64,000 nt of DNA from Clostridiales bacterium (GTDB taxonomy: Bacteria > Bacillota > Clostridia > Christensenellales > Pumilibacteraceae). Location of the stretch: NCBI GenBank assembly GCA_015055625.1, contig SVHU01000010.1:31486-95485 (forward strand), written 5' to 3'. Numbering within the stretch: position 1 is the first letter of the stretch; each line of letters starts with the position of its first letter. The position numbers and the translations under genes are program-made. Of this stretch, positions 10,697 through 19,445 are shown one piece after another. The notes beneath the pieces were generated by a model. That model worked only from the letters and a program-made list of their open reading frames with translations, was not told where the DNA came from and ran no database searches.

Positions 10697-10713
10697 AATG
10701 TAAATTTATAAAA

Positions 10714-11517
10714 TTATAAGTTGGTTTTTCGCTGGGAACTGATTAACAAAGCATACTTTTTAGGCGTAATTCCAACATTCTTTTTGAAGATTCTGATAAA
10801 GTGAAACTCGTTGGAATAACCACACTTTTGAGCAACATCAAGTATCGCAATATTACGGTTTTGAGATAGCAAACGCTTGGCTTGATCCATGCGCGCCATA
10901 ATCAAATCCTGGTTAGGCGTAGTCTTGAATATAGCTTTATATAGAACGTAGAAACGAGATTCGCTCAAGCTTACAATTTCCGCCATGTGAGAGATTGACC
11001 AATCACGCTCTAAGTTAGAAAAAACCATCATTCTGAGGTTCTTAAACTCAGATTCGGTCTTATAGTCAATAACGAACCCCTCTGGACGCTTATTGAGAGA
11101 TCTAGACACTAGCGCAAAGAGAATTCTGAGATAATTTTGGGATACATCATCACAAAATTTATCATTTTCAAAGGTTTCCGCCTCTATTTTACGCACAATA
11201 TCGGTAATAAAACCACAGTTTTGTGGATAATACACAACGTTTGGTTGAAGCTGAAAATCAAGCAAAATATTAGGTAAATTATCGTCTTTAATGTGTATAT
11301 AATCGTGTATAAGATCGTGGTTTTCACATAAAATTCTATTAGAAGAGCACTTATCTATAATAATAACCGCGTTTGGTTCGGTTATATACACGTTGCCATC
11401 CACCGTAAGCTCAACTGGTTGCCAAAAATGGATAAAAATATATTCACCCGAACAATCTTTTCTATCTAGTACAAATCCTTTTTTCTCAGGCCAGGCATGC
11501 CTTACTCTACCAATCAC
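10714..11517 (-). CDS. AraC-family transcriptional regulator
   Basis: The 267-residue protein ends in the two helix-turn-helix units of the AraC/XylS family (roughly residues 170-262). The first HTH region contains ISHMAEIVSLSESRF and the second contains ILDVAQKCGYSNEFHFIRIF, followed by the typical GITPKKY ending. The N-terminal part (about 1-160) is beta-rich and probably the effector-sensing domain. The start is GTG at 11517 with a GGAGG site 9 nt upstream. No target gene is adjacent: flanks are long non-coding DNA, and the nearest downstream plus-strand gene is the sodium symporter 1.6 kb away. The effector is unknown. Confidence 0.9.
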   Translation of the reverse strand: MIGRVRHAWPEKKGFVLDRKDCSGEYIFIHFWQPVELTVDGNVYITEPNAVIIIDKCSSNRILCENHDLIHDYIHIKDDNLPNILLDFQLQPNVVYYPQNCGFITDIVRKIEAETFENDKFCDDVSQNYLRILFALVSRSLNKRPEGFVIDYKTESEFKNLRMMVFSNLERDWSISHMAEIVSLSESRFYVLYKAIFKTTPNQDLIMARMDQAKRLLSQNRNIAILDVAQKCGYSNEFHFIRIFKKNVGITPKKYALLISSQRKTNL

Positions 11518-12939
11518 TAAAGTTATCCTCCAAACTTCTTTGACAACTTAAATTATATACTAACACAAGAGAATTTGTCAATATTTTTAGTAAATTTTAC
11601 GAAAAAAATTTAAACGAAAAACAACACAAATTCCAAGCGAAACTCGCATTCCCACCTCAAAAACAAGCTCACGTTAGAATAATATTAAAATTTAGACTAA
11701 TACAAACACAAATTTAATTAATGTCCTGAAAGATAAAAAAGAGAAGAAAAAACAGCTAAAAAACAGCAATTTTTTTCTCAAGAAAATGGGTTATTTTTTG
11801 CTATTTTATATATTTAGTTATGATTTCATAATGCGTATTTTTTGCTATTTTGATCATAGTTCAAGCTAAAAGAAAAAAGAACGGCGCAAAAGAGAACTAT
11901 TTTAACGTTCTTTATAAAACGCAACCTTAAACTAGTGTTTTTCAAAGTCCAAAAGGGAAAATTGAGTTTTACTGCACAAAATATCTGGTAAAAATTAGGA
12001 AAATTATGCTAAAAAAGTAACAAAATGTCGCATACGTAGCGCGAAAACGTGTATTTTTCACATAATTTGACTGATTATTCAATAAAAGAATAATTAATTA
12101 AGATATACACCATACACGCGCAAAACAACCCACATATCAATGCGAAACGTTGAAAAGCACATAAAATTCATAAACACTAGCCGTTTGTTTGAAAGTTTGA
12201 ATATAAATCAAGAAAAACGAGGAAAAACTGGACAAAAAGTGCCAAAATTACGAAAAAACAATGATTTTTACCTCAAAACAAGTCAATATTGAATTAAAAA
12301 AGCGATAATTTTAATGGTAATAGTATAAAAACAAAGAAATTTGTCAATTTTTCACTGTTTTATATATAAAACTCAGTCAAAACAACCAAAAAAACAAGTA
12401 AATGGGCTTAAAAACAGGTAAAATTTGCTAAAATCGAGTTAAAAATGCTCAAAATACATAAATTTAGCACCAAAATGCCCCCAAAATGCAAATTTTTGCA
12501 CCAATTTAGCCTTTTTATCCTAAATTTCGCCTGTTTTAATATGAATAACCTCTACCGAATAAAAGAAGCAAAAACGCTCTGAGGTTCATGATTAATATCT
12601 AAAAAAAACCAATAAAATATAGTTTTTTTGTAATATAAAATATATGAAAAACAGTATGAAATCAAATACATATAGCATATTTTTCATTTTATACATTTTA
12701 CTAATATATACAATTTATACAATAAATATAATATTAGAAAAGTCGCCAAATAATAGTATAGAAATAAAAAGGGGTGACGTAATTAATTGGGTTCTTATAT
12801 ATAAACTACGGTAAAAAGATTTAATTGCTTATTATTGTTGCCTACCAACAACCCCTTATCCACACTCCACCTAAACTTTTTAATGTTTTGCCGTTTCGAA
12901 ACTTAATTTGATAAAAATTGTAAAACCTCTACATAATAG
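11518..12939. other. A+T-rich intergenic stretch
   Basis: About 1.4 kb of very A+T-rich DNA separates the AraC-type gene from the symporter promoter. It has many homopolymer tracts. Apart from one weak 56-codon frame at 12644-12814, nothing recognisable was seen: no RNA gene, IS or conserved motif. Confidence 0.6.
12644..12814 (+). CDS. Possible small single-pass membrane protein
   Basis: This 56-codon frame encodes a short basic N-terminus, one strongly hydrophobic segment (about residues 12-30) and a polar tail containing IEIKRGDVINW. There is no clear Shine-Dalgarno and the DNA is very A+T-rich, where chance hydrophobic frames are common. No family is recognised. Confidence 0.2.
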   Translation: MKNSMKSNTYSIFFILYILLIYTIYTINIILEKSPNNSIEIKRGDVINWVLIYKLR

Positions 12940-12968
12940 TTGAAATTTTTTCTCTTTTGTAGTAAAAT
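12940..12968 (+). promoter_or_regulatory. Promoter for the sodium symporter gene
   Basis: TTGAAA and TAAAAT are separated by exactly 17 bp, a good sigma-70/A-type match. The expected start is near 12975, giving a leader of about 170 nt before the chosen start codon at 13144. Confidence 0.55.
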
Positions 12969-13143
12969 ATATATTAAGTACGTTAGCTGTGTATTAGCTA
13001 TTTTATCATTACAAATTTATATTGTTTTGAAAAAGATTGTATAATGATGGCTTATGTTGTCAAAAACACAAGCTTTTCCACTCGTTATAAAAACACTAAA
13101 AACAGCAATATGTCACGAAAAATCAAACACGTATGAGGTTTTT

Positions 13144-14565
13144 ATGGAAAATCAAGGTGAAAAAACATTAGCACCTGGCGCAAAAAGAGAACGTCTTGGC
13201 TCTAGACTAGGATTTATTCTCCTTAGCGCAGGTTGTGCAATCGGCGTAGGCAACGTATGGAAATTCCCATACCTTGCAGGACAAAACGGTGGTGGTTTGT
13301 TTGTTTTGTTCTACTTTATATTCCTTATTATAATGGGTATTCCCGTTATGACTATGGAATTTTCTTTAGGTAGAGCGTCGCAAAAGAGCCCGACAGCAAT
13401 GTATAAAGCATTGGAAAAGCCCGGACACAAGTGGCATTTACACGGATATTTAGCGCTTGCTGGAAATTATATCCTTCTTATGTTCTATACTTGCGTTGCA
13501 GGTTGGATTTTATTATACTTCTTCTATTTCCTTATCGGAAAGTTCGACGGAGTTACAGATCCAACTGTTATCGCTGGTACTTTTAGCGAAATGCTCGCAA
13601 ATCCCTGGCTTATGTTTGGGTTTACTGCAATTAATATAGCTATTGCAGTTGTCGTATGTATGCTAAAGATGGAAAAAGGACTAGAGCGCGTTACAAAAAT
13701 AATGATGATTGCTCTTCTTGCTCTTATCATTATACTTATCGTTAATAGCTTTACGTTGTCAGGTGTTGGCAAAGGTCTTGAGTACTATCTTGTTCCAAAC
13801 TGGGATAGAGTTGCCAAGTCTGGTGGATTTTTCTCTATAATCATCAACGCAATGAACCAAGCATTCTTTACACTAAGCTTAGGAATTGGTTCGATGGCAA
13901 TTTTTGGAAGCTTTATTAATAAGGATAGAGCGCTACTTGGAGAAAGCGTAAATATTGCTATTCTTGATACCTTTGTAGCAATTTCATCTGGTCTTATTAT
14001 CTTCCCTGCAATATTCACATTTAATATTGACCCCACAGCAGGCCCACCTCTACTATTTATTACCCTCCCTCAAGTATTTGCTCACATGCCAGGCGGAAGA
14101 ATTTGGGGTATTTTGTTCTTCTTGTTTATGAGTTTTGCAGCTCTTTCTACCGTGCTTGCAGTTTTCCAAAACATCGTTTCTTGCACACAAGATCTCAACA
14201 AAACCACTCAAAAAATAAAGAAATGGAAAATCAGCCTTGTTTCTGGCATAATTTTGCTTGTTCTTTCCATTCCTTGTATCCTTGGATTTAACGTTTGGGC
14301 GTTTACCTCTCCAATTGGCGACATTCAAGGAATCGAAGACTATATCGTAAGCAATATTCTTCTCCCAGTTGGCTCGTTTATTTTCGTATTGTTCTGTAAC
14401 CACAAAATTGGTTGGGGCTCGGACAACTTCTTGCTCGAAGCTAACACAGGTAAAGGTCTTAAGGTTAAAAAATGGATGATATTCTATTTCAAGTGGATAC
14501 TTCCAGTTATACTCGGAATATTTATTGTTATTTCAATTATCAACCCATTCGTTAAACTTGTTTAG
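13144..14565 (+). CDS. Sodium-dependent symporter, NSS (SNF) family
   Basis: The 473-residue protein is an integral membrane transporter of the neurotransmitter:sodium symporter family, which couples Na+ entry to uptake of an amino acid or related amine. The family signature of TM1 is near the start: GSRLGFILLSAGCAIG then GNVWKFPYLAGQNGGG, including the unwound-helix Gly and Asn positions. About 11-12 hydrophobic segments follow, as in bacterial LeuT/MhsT-type members. The frame opens 90 nt earlier at 13054, but 13144 is preferred because a TGAGG ribosome site lies 8 nt upstream and homologues begin just before the GSRLGF motif. The gene is monocistronic with its own promoter and terminator. 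Substrate unknown. Confidence 0.93.
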   Translation: MENQGEKTLAPGAKRERLGSRLGFILLSAGCAIGVGNVWKFPYLAGQNGGGLFVLFYFIFLIIMGIPVMTMEFSLGRASQKSPTAMYKALEKPGHKWHLHGYLALAGNYILLMFYTCVAGWILLYFFYFLIGKFDGVTDPTVIAGTFSEMLANPWLMFGFTAINIAIAVVVCMLKMEKGLERVTKIMMIALLALIIILIVNSFTLSGVGKGLEYYLVPNWDRVAKSGGFFSIIINAMNQAFFTLSLGIGSMAIFGSFINKDRALLGESVNIAILDTFVAISSGLIIFPAIFTFNIDPTAGPPLLFITLPQVFAHMPGGRIWGILFFLFMSFAALSTVLAVFQNIVSCTQDLNKTTQKIKKWKISLVSGIILLVLSIPCILGFNVWAFTSPIGDIQGIEDYIVSNILLPVGSFIFVLFCNHKIGWGSDNFLLEANTGKGLKVKKWMIFYFKWILPVILGIFIVISIINPFVKLV

Positions 14566-14577
14566 TATCAAAACTCA

Positions 14578-14612
14578 AAGCATTGGCGTGGCTTTACGTC
14601 AATGCTTTTTTT
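14578..14612 (+). terminator. Intrinsic terminator of the symporter gene
   Basis: AAGCATTG pairs with CAATGCTT around a GC-containing stem and is followed by seven T. It begins 13 nt after the stop codon. Confidence 0.85.
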
Positions 14613-14796
14613 ATAGTTTTACCAAGAAAACACACACGTATGCGACTTTTTAGGTAAAACTGACAAACTTTAATCACTAAAAATATGCTCAAACACTCAA
14701 TTTACTATCATTCACGTCAGGCATTATCTCGAGCTATAAATTTACACTAAAGCACTTACATCCAACCAATTTTAACATTTGTCAAATAACACAATA

Positions 14797-14927
14797 TTGG
14801 ACCGATATGTTGTGATTTGAGTAAAAGAAAGTAAATAGCAATCGTTAGTTATTATGTAGGAGCGATTCTCACTCGGTGCGATGGCGCACCAACGTGGACG
14901 GTGCGATGGCGCACCAACGTGGACGGT
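14797..14927. repeat. Degenerate partial copy of the dispersed repeat family
   Basis: This stretch carries CCGATATGTTGTG, a GAGTAAAAG-type core and a GCGATGGCGCACCAACGTGGACG unit present twice in tandem (23 bp). The same words occur in the tandem repeat that follows, near 18290 and near 32980. It has no coding capacity. Confidence 0.65.
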
Positions 14928-15340
14928 GGATCCGATATATTGTGCTTTAACAAAGCAAGTAATTAAGTGTAGTTGGTTTCTTAACTTGCTGTAAGGGCGA
15001 TTCACGAATCGGTGCGGAGGCGCACACCCGATATTATAAAGCAATCCACACCGGAAGGATTGGATAAAACAACTAGTTATCCTTTCGCAATAAAATCCCT
15101 CAGACAAAACTAAAAGTTTTGCCAGCTCCCTTTACAAAGGAGCCTTTATAAGGCTAATTCGTAAACGATATAGATGTAGGGGAGAGGTTTAACTCCTTCC
15201 AAAAATACTATGCAATAAATAAAAATCGGGTCGCCTTTTAGACTTCCCCTACAATAATAGGATAACGAATCAACCTCTCAACGTCATTGCGAGCGAAGCG
15301 TGGCAATCCCGGTGCGGAGGCGCACACCAACGTAGACGTT
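14928..15340. repeat. 413-bp tandem repeat, unit 1
   Basis: The unit begins GGATCCGATAT and ends just before the next GGATCC at 15341. It includes a GGCGATTCACGAATCGG palindrome, a CCCTCAGACAAAACT block and the word CATTGCGAGCGAAGCGTGG. The second unit follows directly with few differences. Apparent minus-strand ORFs here (starting MSEGFYCE) occur in both units and are by-products of the repeat. Confidence 0.85.
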
Positions 15341-15723
15341 GGATCCTATATGTTGTGCTTTAACAAAGCAAGTAATTAAGTGTAGTTGGTTTCTTAACTT
15401 GCTGTAAGGGCGATTCACGAATCGGTGCGGAGGCGCACACCCAATATTATAAAGCAATCCACACCGGAAGGATTGGATAAAACAACTAATTATCTTTTCG
15501 CAATAAAATCCCTCAGACAAAACTGATAGTTTTGCCAGCTCCCTTTACAAAGGAGCCCTTATAAAGCTAATTCGTAAACGATATAGATGTAGGGGAGAGG
15601 TTTAACTTCTCCCGAAAATACCACACAATATCTAAAAATCGGGACGCCTAATAGACGTCCCCTACAATAATAGTACAACGAATCAACCTCTCAACGTCAT
15701 TGCGAGCGAAGCGTGGCAATCCC
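15341..15723. repeat. 413-bp tandem repeat, unit 2 (slightly truncated)
   Basis: This copy reproduces unit 1 from GGATCC to GGCAATCCC with scattered substitutions and then diverges. It is the right half of a direct tandem duplication in the symporter-glutaminase intergenic region. Confidence 0.85.
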
Positions 15724-15782
15724 TATTGTTAAACCTATCCTAAGAGATTGCCACAGTCACTTATGCTCCTTCGCAATGACAT
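15692..15782. repeat. REP/BIME-like imperfect inverted repeat
   Basis: GTCATTGCGAGCGAAGCG and GTGGCAATC on the left match, on the opposite strand, the right-hand words GATTGCCACAGTCAC and CTTCGCAATGAC. The transcript would fold into a long imperfect hairpin. From general knowledge, similar words recur in many gut Firmicutes genomes. Confidence 0.6.
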
Positions 15783-15963
15783 AAAGCCAAATCCACAAAC
15801 GTAATAGAGCTATTTAACTCCCGCAATATTAATCTGCACCCAATATGAATGCTTTGAGTTTTTAGTTTCTCTTTATAATAAGTCAATTTTTTTAATATTA
15901 TAAAGGATAAGTCAATTTTTATGAAATTTCATTAAATTTTATAAAAAAATGTTAAAAAAAGGG

Positions 15964-15992
15964 TTGCATTCGTATTTTTATTAATGTATAAT
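15964..15992 (+). promoter_or_regulatory. Promoter of the glutaminase-like gene
   Basis: TTGCAT and a perfect TATAAT box are separated by 17 bp. The -10 box ends 35 nt before the chosen ATG at 16028. Confidence 0.75.
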
Positions 15993-16027
15993 GGATACAG
16001 TTAATAATTATTTTCATGGAGGAAAAT

Positions 16028-18190
16028 ATGTTAAAATTCACTAAAAAGAATCCAAAAGGTCAACTTTTACCTGCATATCCTTTATTTGTAAAAGATCCTT
16101 TCTTCTCGATTTGGTCGGGAAGCGACAAACTCAACGAAGACAACACGATGTTCTGGACAGGCGCTAGCAAGAAAATGTACGGTTACGTTTTCTGTGAGGA
16201 CAAGACCTATATTTTTATGGGTGTAAACTCCAAGGCTATCAAGCTCGAACAAACATACGTAGATCTTACAGCATTTGACACAAAGTACGGCTTCTCGTGC
16301 GATGATTTTGACTTAGAAGTAACATTTACTTCTCCTCTTAATCCCGACGATATGGAACTTCTTTCCTGCCCCGTATGCTATTTCAGATACACCATTATCC
16401 CCAAGCGCGAACTTGGCGCAACTAAGGTTGTTCTTGCTATGGATGAAGAGCTTTGCTATGACAAGTATGCAATGCCTGTTCGTGGTGGAAAACACATTCT
16501 TAACAACGGCAAAGAGCTTGCTTGGTTTGGCTTAAAGAAACAGCTTCTTATGTCACAATCTTATGATGACAGCTCAGCTGAATGGGGCTACTTCTATATG
16601 AGCGGAGATAAGGCAATGTGCGTTTCTCAATCCGCTATCGACATGTTTGTAGCAAGCGGAGATCTTTGCTTTGCATATGAGCCTATGCATAGAAAATATA
16701 TCGTTTCCTGCGATACGTATGAGAGTATTTGCGACATGACGTTCGGTATGATGACTGTTGCGTATGACGATACTTGTTCTATTCACTACTTTGGTGATTG
16801 GCTTAGAGGCTACTATTTCGAAAAGACCGGCAAGACTATTATTGAAGCTATTGAGGAATCTATAAACTTCTCTGACAGAGTATTCAGAAAGTGCAATGCT
16901 TTTGATGCAAAGCTTAAGAAAATGACTAAACCTTATGGCGAGGACTATTTGCTTGTTCTTTACGGCGGACTTCGTCAGGCAGTTGGCGCACACAAGCTTG
17001 TTATGGACAGAAAGGGCAACCCCTTGTTCCTTTCTAAGGAAAGCCACTCTAACGGATGTATTGCAACCGTTGACGTAAGCTATCCCTCTATTCCCCTTTT
17101 CCTTCTCTTTAACCCCACACTCGTTCGCGCAATGTGCGAGCCTATCTTTAAGTTTGCAAGAATGGACGTTTGGGACTACGACTTTGCTCCCCACGATGCA
17201 GGAACGTATCCTTACTGCTGTGGTCAGATTTACGGAATGAAGTATAGAAAGGGTAAGAGCACCTACAACCCCAACGCTTCCGCAACCATTTCCTTAGAAG
17301 AAATGTGCGCAGACGGTGGAATTTGGGCAGCAGGCGACGAGCTTGACACTCCTTATACCTATCCTCTTTATTACGCATTCCCAAAAAATCACGATTTGTA
17401 TCTCTTTGATAAGCAAATGCCCGTTGAAGAGTGCGGAAATATGCTCGTTATGGTAGCTGCAGCTCTTCTTGCTGACGGCAACAAGAAAATGGCTAAGGAT
17501 AACTGGGATCTTCTTACTCAGTGGGTTCAGTACCTTATTAAGTACGGTCTTATGCCCGGAAATCAGCTTTGTACCGACGACTTTGCAGGACATCTTGACA
17601 AGAATATCAACCTTTCCGTAAAGGCTATCGTGGGTATCGAGTCTTATGCAATTATCGCAGACAAGCTCGGCTATGCAGAAATTGGTGAACAGTACCATGC
17701 AAAAGCTAAGGAATACGCAACCGAGTGGAAGAAGATGTGCTATAAAGACGGCAAAACTCCGCTTGTATTCGACGACGAAAACGATTCGTTCTCGCTCAAG
17801 TACAATATGGCGTTCGACGTAATCTTCGGTTCTAACCTCTTTGACGAGGAAATCAGAGAAAACGAAGTTGACAGATATATTTCTCTTAACAACGAGTATG
17901 GCGTACCCCTTGATTCCCGTTCTTCTTACACCAAGTCCGACTGGATTTTATGGGCAACAACACTTACTTCGGATATTGAAAAGAGAAAGGCTCTTATCTC
18001 TCCCCTCGCTAAATTCTTGAAAGAATCTCCCTCCCGTTATCCCTTTACCGACTGGTACTATACAGATAAAGGAACTATTGTTGGATCTCGTAATAAGTGG
18101 GGCAGAATGACAGGCTTTAAGAACAGAACCGTACAAGGCGGATTGTTCATTGCTCTTCTTGCAGACTCCGGTATTTGCAAAAACAAGTAA
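16028..18190 (+). CDS. Glutaminase-like protein (DUF4964/DUF5127/DUF4965/DUF1793 architecture)
   Basis: The 720-residue protein resembles the bacterial and fungal GtaA-type glutaminase family. The N-terminal PAYPLFVKDPFFSIWS segment is typical of DUF4964. A beta-rich middle matches DUF5127/DUF4965, and the helical C-terminal half (with NLSVKAIVGIESYA and FTDWYYTDKG) matches DUF1793, which has an alpha/alpha barrel character. No signal peptide is present, so it is probably cytoplasmic here. The start at 16028 is chosen because GGAGG lies 5 nt upstream; the earlier in-frame ATG at 16016 overlaps that site. Single-gene unit with promoter and terminator. Members annotated as glutaminases are often uncharacterised, so a glycosidase-like role is possible. 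Family fairly sure, activity not. Confidence 0.85.
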   Translation: MLKFTKKNPKGQLLPAYPLFVKDPFFSIWSGSDKLNEDNTMFWTGASKKMYGYVFCEDKTYIFMGVNSKAIKLEQTYVDLTAFDTKYGFSCDDFDLEVTFTSPLNPDDMELLSCPVCYFRYTIIPKRELGATKVVLAMDEELCYDKYAMPVRGGKHILNNGKELAWFGLKKQLLMSQSYDDSSAEWGYFYMSGDKAMCVSQSAIDMFVASGDLCFAYEPMHRKYIVSCDTYESICDMTFGMMTVAYDDTCSIHYFGDWLRGYYFEKTGKTIIEAIEESINFSDRVFRKCNAFDAKLKKMTKPYGEDYLLVLYGGLRQAVGAHKLVMDRKGNPLFLSKESHSNGCIATVDVSYPSIPLFLLFNPTLVRAMCEPIFKFARMDVWDYDFAPHDAGTYPYCCGQIYGMKYRKGKSTYNPNASATISLEEMCADGGIWAAGDELDTPYTYPLYYAFPKNHDLYLFDKQMPVEECGNMLVMVAAALLADGNKKMAKDNWDLLTQWVQYLIKYGLMPGNQLCTDDFAGHLDKNINLSVKAIVGIESYAIIADKLGYAEIGEQYHAKAKEYATEWKKMCYKDGKTPLVFDDENDSFSLKYNMAFDVIFGSNLFDEEIRENEVDRYISLNNEYGVPLDSRSSYTKSDWILWATTLTSDIEKRKALISPLAKFLKESPSRYPFTDWYYTDKGTIVGSRNKWGRMTGFKNRTVQGGLFIALLADSGICKNK

Positions 18191-18192
18191 TT

Positions 18193-18232
18193 ACAAAAAA
18201 AGATTGGGCTAAATTTGCTCAATCTTTTTTTA
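18193..18232 (+). terminator. Intrinsic terminator of the glutaminase-like gene
   Basis: AAAAAAGATTG-GC pairs with GC-CAATCTTTTTTT around an AAATTT loop, followed by seven T, immediately after the stop codon. Confidence 0.9.
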
Positions 18233-18252
18233 TTTATGCAATGTTTTGTGTT

Positions 18253-18280
18253 AAAAAGTCGTATACGTATATGAGTTTTT
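18253..18280. repeat. TATACGTATA palindrome element
   Basis: AAAAAGTC-GTATACGTATAT-GAGTTTTT is a near-perfect palindrome. Related copies lie at about 24177, 27452, 33690, 43915 and 47422, usually just after stop codons. Confidence 0.5.
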
Positions 18281-18282
18281 GT

Positions 18283-18400
18283 GTGCCAACGTGGACTTTG
18301 AATCCGATATGGTGTACTTTGAGTAAAAGCTAGTAATAGAGTGTGGTTGGTCCTTCATATTGGGAGTGCGCCTCCGCATCGTATCAATCCCTGTGCGAAG
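18283..18400. repeat. Dispersed repeat fragment (CCAACGTGGAC family)
   Basis: This stretch carries CCAACGTGGACTTTGAATCC, GATATGGTGTACTTTGAG and GTGCGCCTCCGCA, the same words as the 14.8-15.7 kb repeats and the copy near 32980. It lies between the terminator of the glutaminase-like gene and the AraC gene. Confidence 0.6.
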
Positions 18401-18440
18401 ATGTCTTAAATTTCCCCTGGCGATTTATAAAATTCCCTCT

Positions 18441-19298
18441 TTATGATTGTCGGAAGGCGCTTGGGGATAGGTTTGTATATTTTTTGAATAACTTATTAAA
18501 GTTTACGGTATTGTTAAAACCGCACTCTAAAGCAATATCCAGTAGGTTTTTATCGGTAGTTTTAATAAGGTTAAGAGCGCACTCTATTCTCTTTATGCAA
18601 AGATAATCCCACAGCGACATTCCCATACATTTTTTGAAAGTGGAAGAAAAGTAGCAACGGCTATAATTAACCTTTTCGCATAATAAATCGAGCGTTACTT
18701 CCTGTTTGAAATTATTGTCGATATAATCAATCGCGGTTAAAATTTTTTTATAGCTTTGTTTTTCCTTATGCGAAAAGATTGCGTCCTTGTAAACTCTAGA
18801 AAAAAGAATAAGAATGGTAGAAATATTGTTTATTACAACGGTAAGATAGTCGCTACTTCTTGTCTGCATCTCGTTTTTAATGGATAAAAACAAGGATTTT
18901 ATCTCGTTCATTATTTCTTGATCTAATGTATCGTTTATCTTATTACTAAGCAGTGAAAAAGCGGATGAAAGAATTTTTACGTAGTTACTATTCAGCGCAT
19001 TTTGAAAGTTCGTATAAAGGTAGTAGGGAGAAATATGAATATTAAGTAATTTCATGCCGTTTTCCTCAATATCCGTTATACAATGAGCCTCGTTTGGGCG
19101 AAAAAAGAACACGTCGCCCTCATTTATTGTATGTGTTTTTCCATTAATCTTATAAATTCCTCTACCCTCTAGTATAAGCGAAATTTCTATAAGCGAATGA
19201 TAGTGTATTCTAAGATTATTCTTTCTTGCACTGGCATCAGACGTAAAAAGGCGGAGCGCGGGAAAATTATTTACTTGTATTTCGTTGATTATTTCCAT
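18441..19298 (-). CDS. AraC-family regulator with cupin sensor domain, divergent from the sugar operon
   Basis: The 285-residue protein has a cupin-like N-terminal sensor (about 20-110; HYHSLIEISLILEGRG and FFFRPNEAHC are typical) and a C-terminal AraC DNA-binding domain (about 186-283; VTLDLLCEKVNYSRCYFS and LLDIALECGFNNTVNFNKLF). It is divergent from the operon starting at 19446, and the 147-bp gap holds an 11-bp direct repeat at 21-bp spacing next to the operon -10 box. It is therefore the likely sugar-responsive activator of that operon (inference). There is no Shine-Dalgarno; a TTGACA-17-CATAAT promoter ends 6 nt before the ATG, so the mRNA is probably leaderless. Confidence 0.92.
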   Translation of the reverse strand: MEIINEIQVNNFPALRLFTSDASARKNNLRIHYHSLIEISLILEGRGIYKINGKTHTINEGDVFFFRPNEAHCITDIEENGMKLLNIHISPYYLYTNFQNALNSNYVKILSSAFSLLSNKINDTLDQEIMNEIKSLFLSIKNEMQTRSSDYLTVVINNISTILILFSRVYKDAIFSHKEKQSYKKILTAIDYIDNNFKQEVTLDLLCEKVNYSRCYFSSTFKKCMGMSLWDYLCIKRIECALNLIKTTDKNLLDIALECGFNNTVNFNKLFKKYTNLSPSAFRQS

Positions 19299-19304
19299 AT
19301 ATAA

Positions 19305-19333
19305 ATTATGTCAAAAGAGATTGTTTTTGTCAA
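19305..19333 (-). promoter_or_regulatory. Promoter of the araC gene, predicted leaderless transcript
   Basis: On the minus strand TTGACA (19333-19328), a 17-bp spacer and CATAAT (19310-19305) precede the ATG by 6 nt. Transcription would start at or next to the start codon. Confidence 0.7.
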
Positions 19334-19351
19334 GCTCATTTATAAAAAATC

Positions 19352-19383
19352 GAAATATTGTTTATAAATAAAGAAATATTGTT
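19352..19383 (+). promoter_or_regulatory. Direct-repeat operator, likely AraC-type binding site
   Basis: GAAATATTGTT occurs at 19352-19362 and again at 19373-19383, exactly 21 bp apart (two helical turns). The pair lies just upstream of the -35 position of the operon promoter, the usual place for an AraC-family activator. Confidence 0.6.
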
Positions 19384-19408
19384 GTTTTCCTTTGTTTTTC
19401 TCTTATGT

Positions 19409-19414
19409 TATAAT
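19409..19414 (+). promoter_or_regulatory. -10 box of the sugar operon
   Basis: A perfect TATAAT lies 31 nt before the first ATG of the operon, with no good -35 hexamer at 16-18 bp. This is the pattern expected for an activator-dependent promoter. Confidence 0.55.
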
Positions 19415-19445
19415 GTTATCATAAGAAATTTTTAAGGAGATTAAA

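Noticed and set aside
14772..15520. Two similar minus-strand frames starting MSEGFYCE
   Set aside because: They exist because the 413-bp repeat is duplicated; no ribosome site and the frames cross palindromes.
14928..15723. Possible CRISPR array
   Set aside because: Only two long (413-bp) direct units with no short repeat-spacer pattern and no cas genes.
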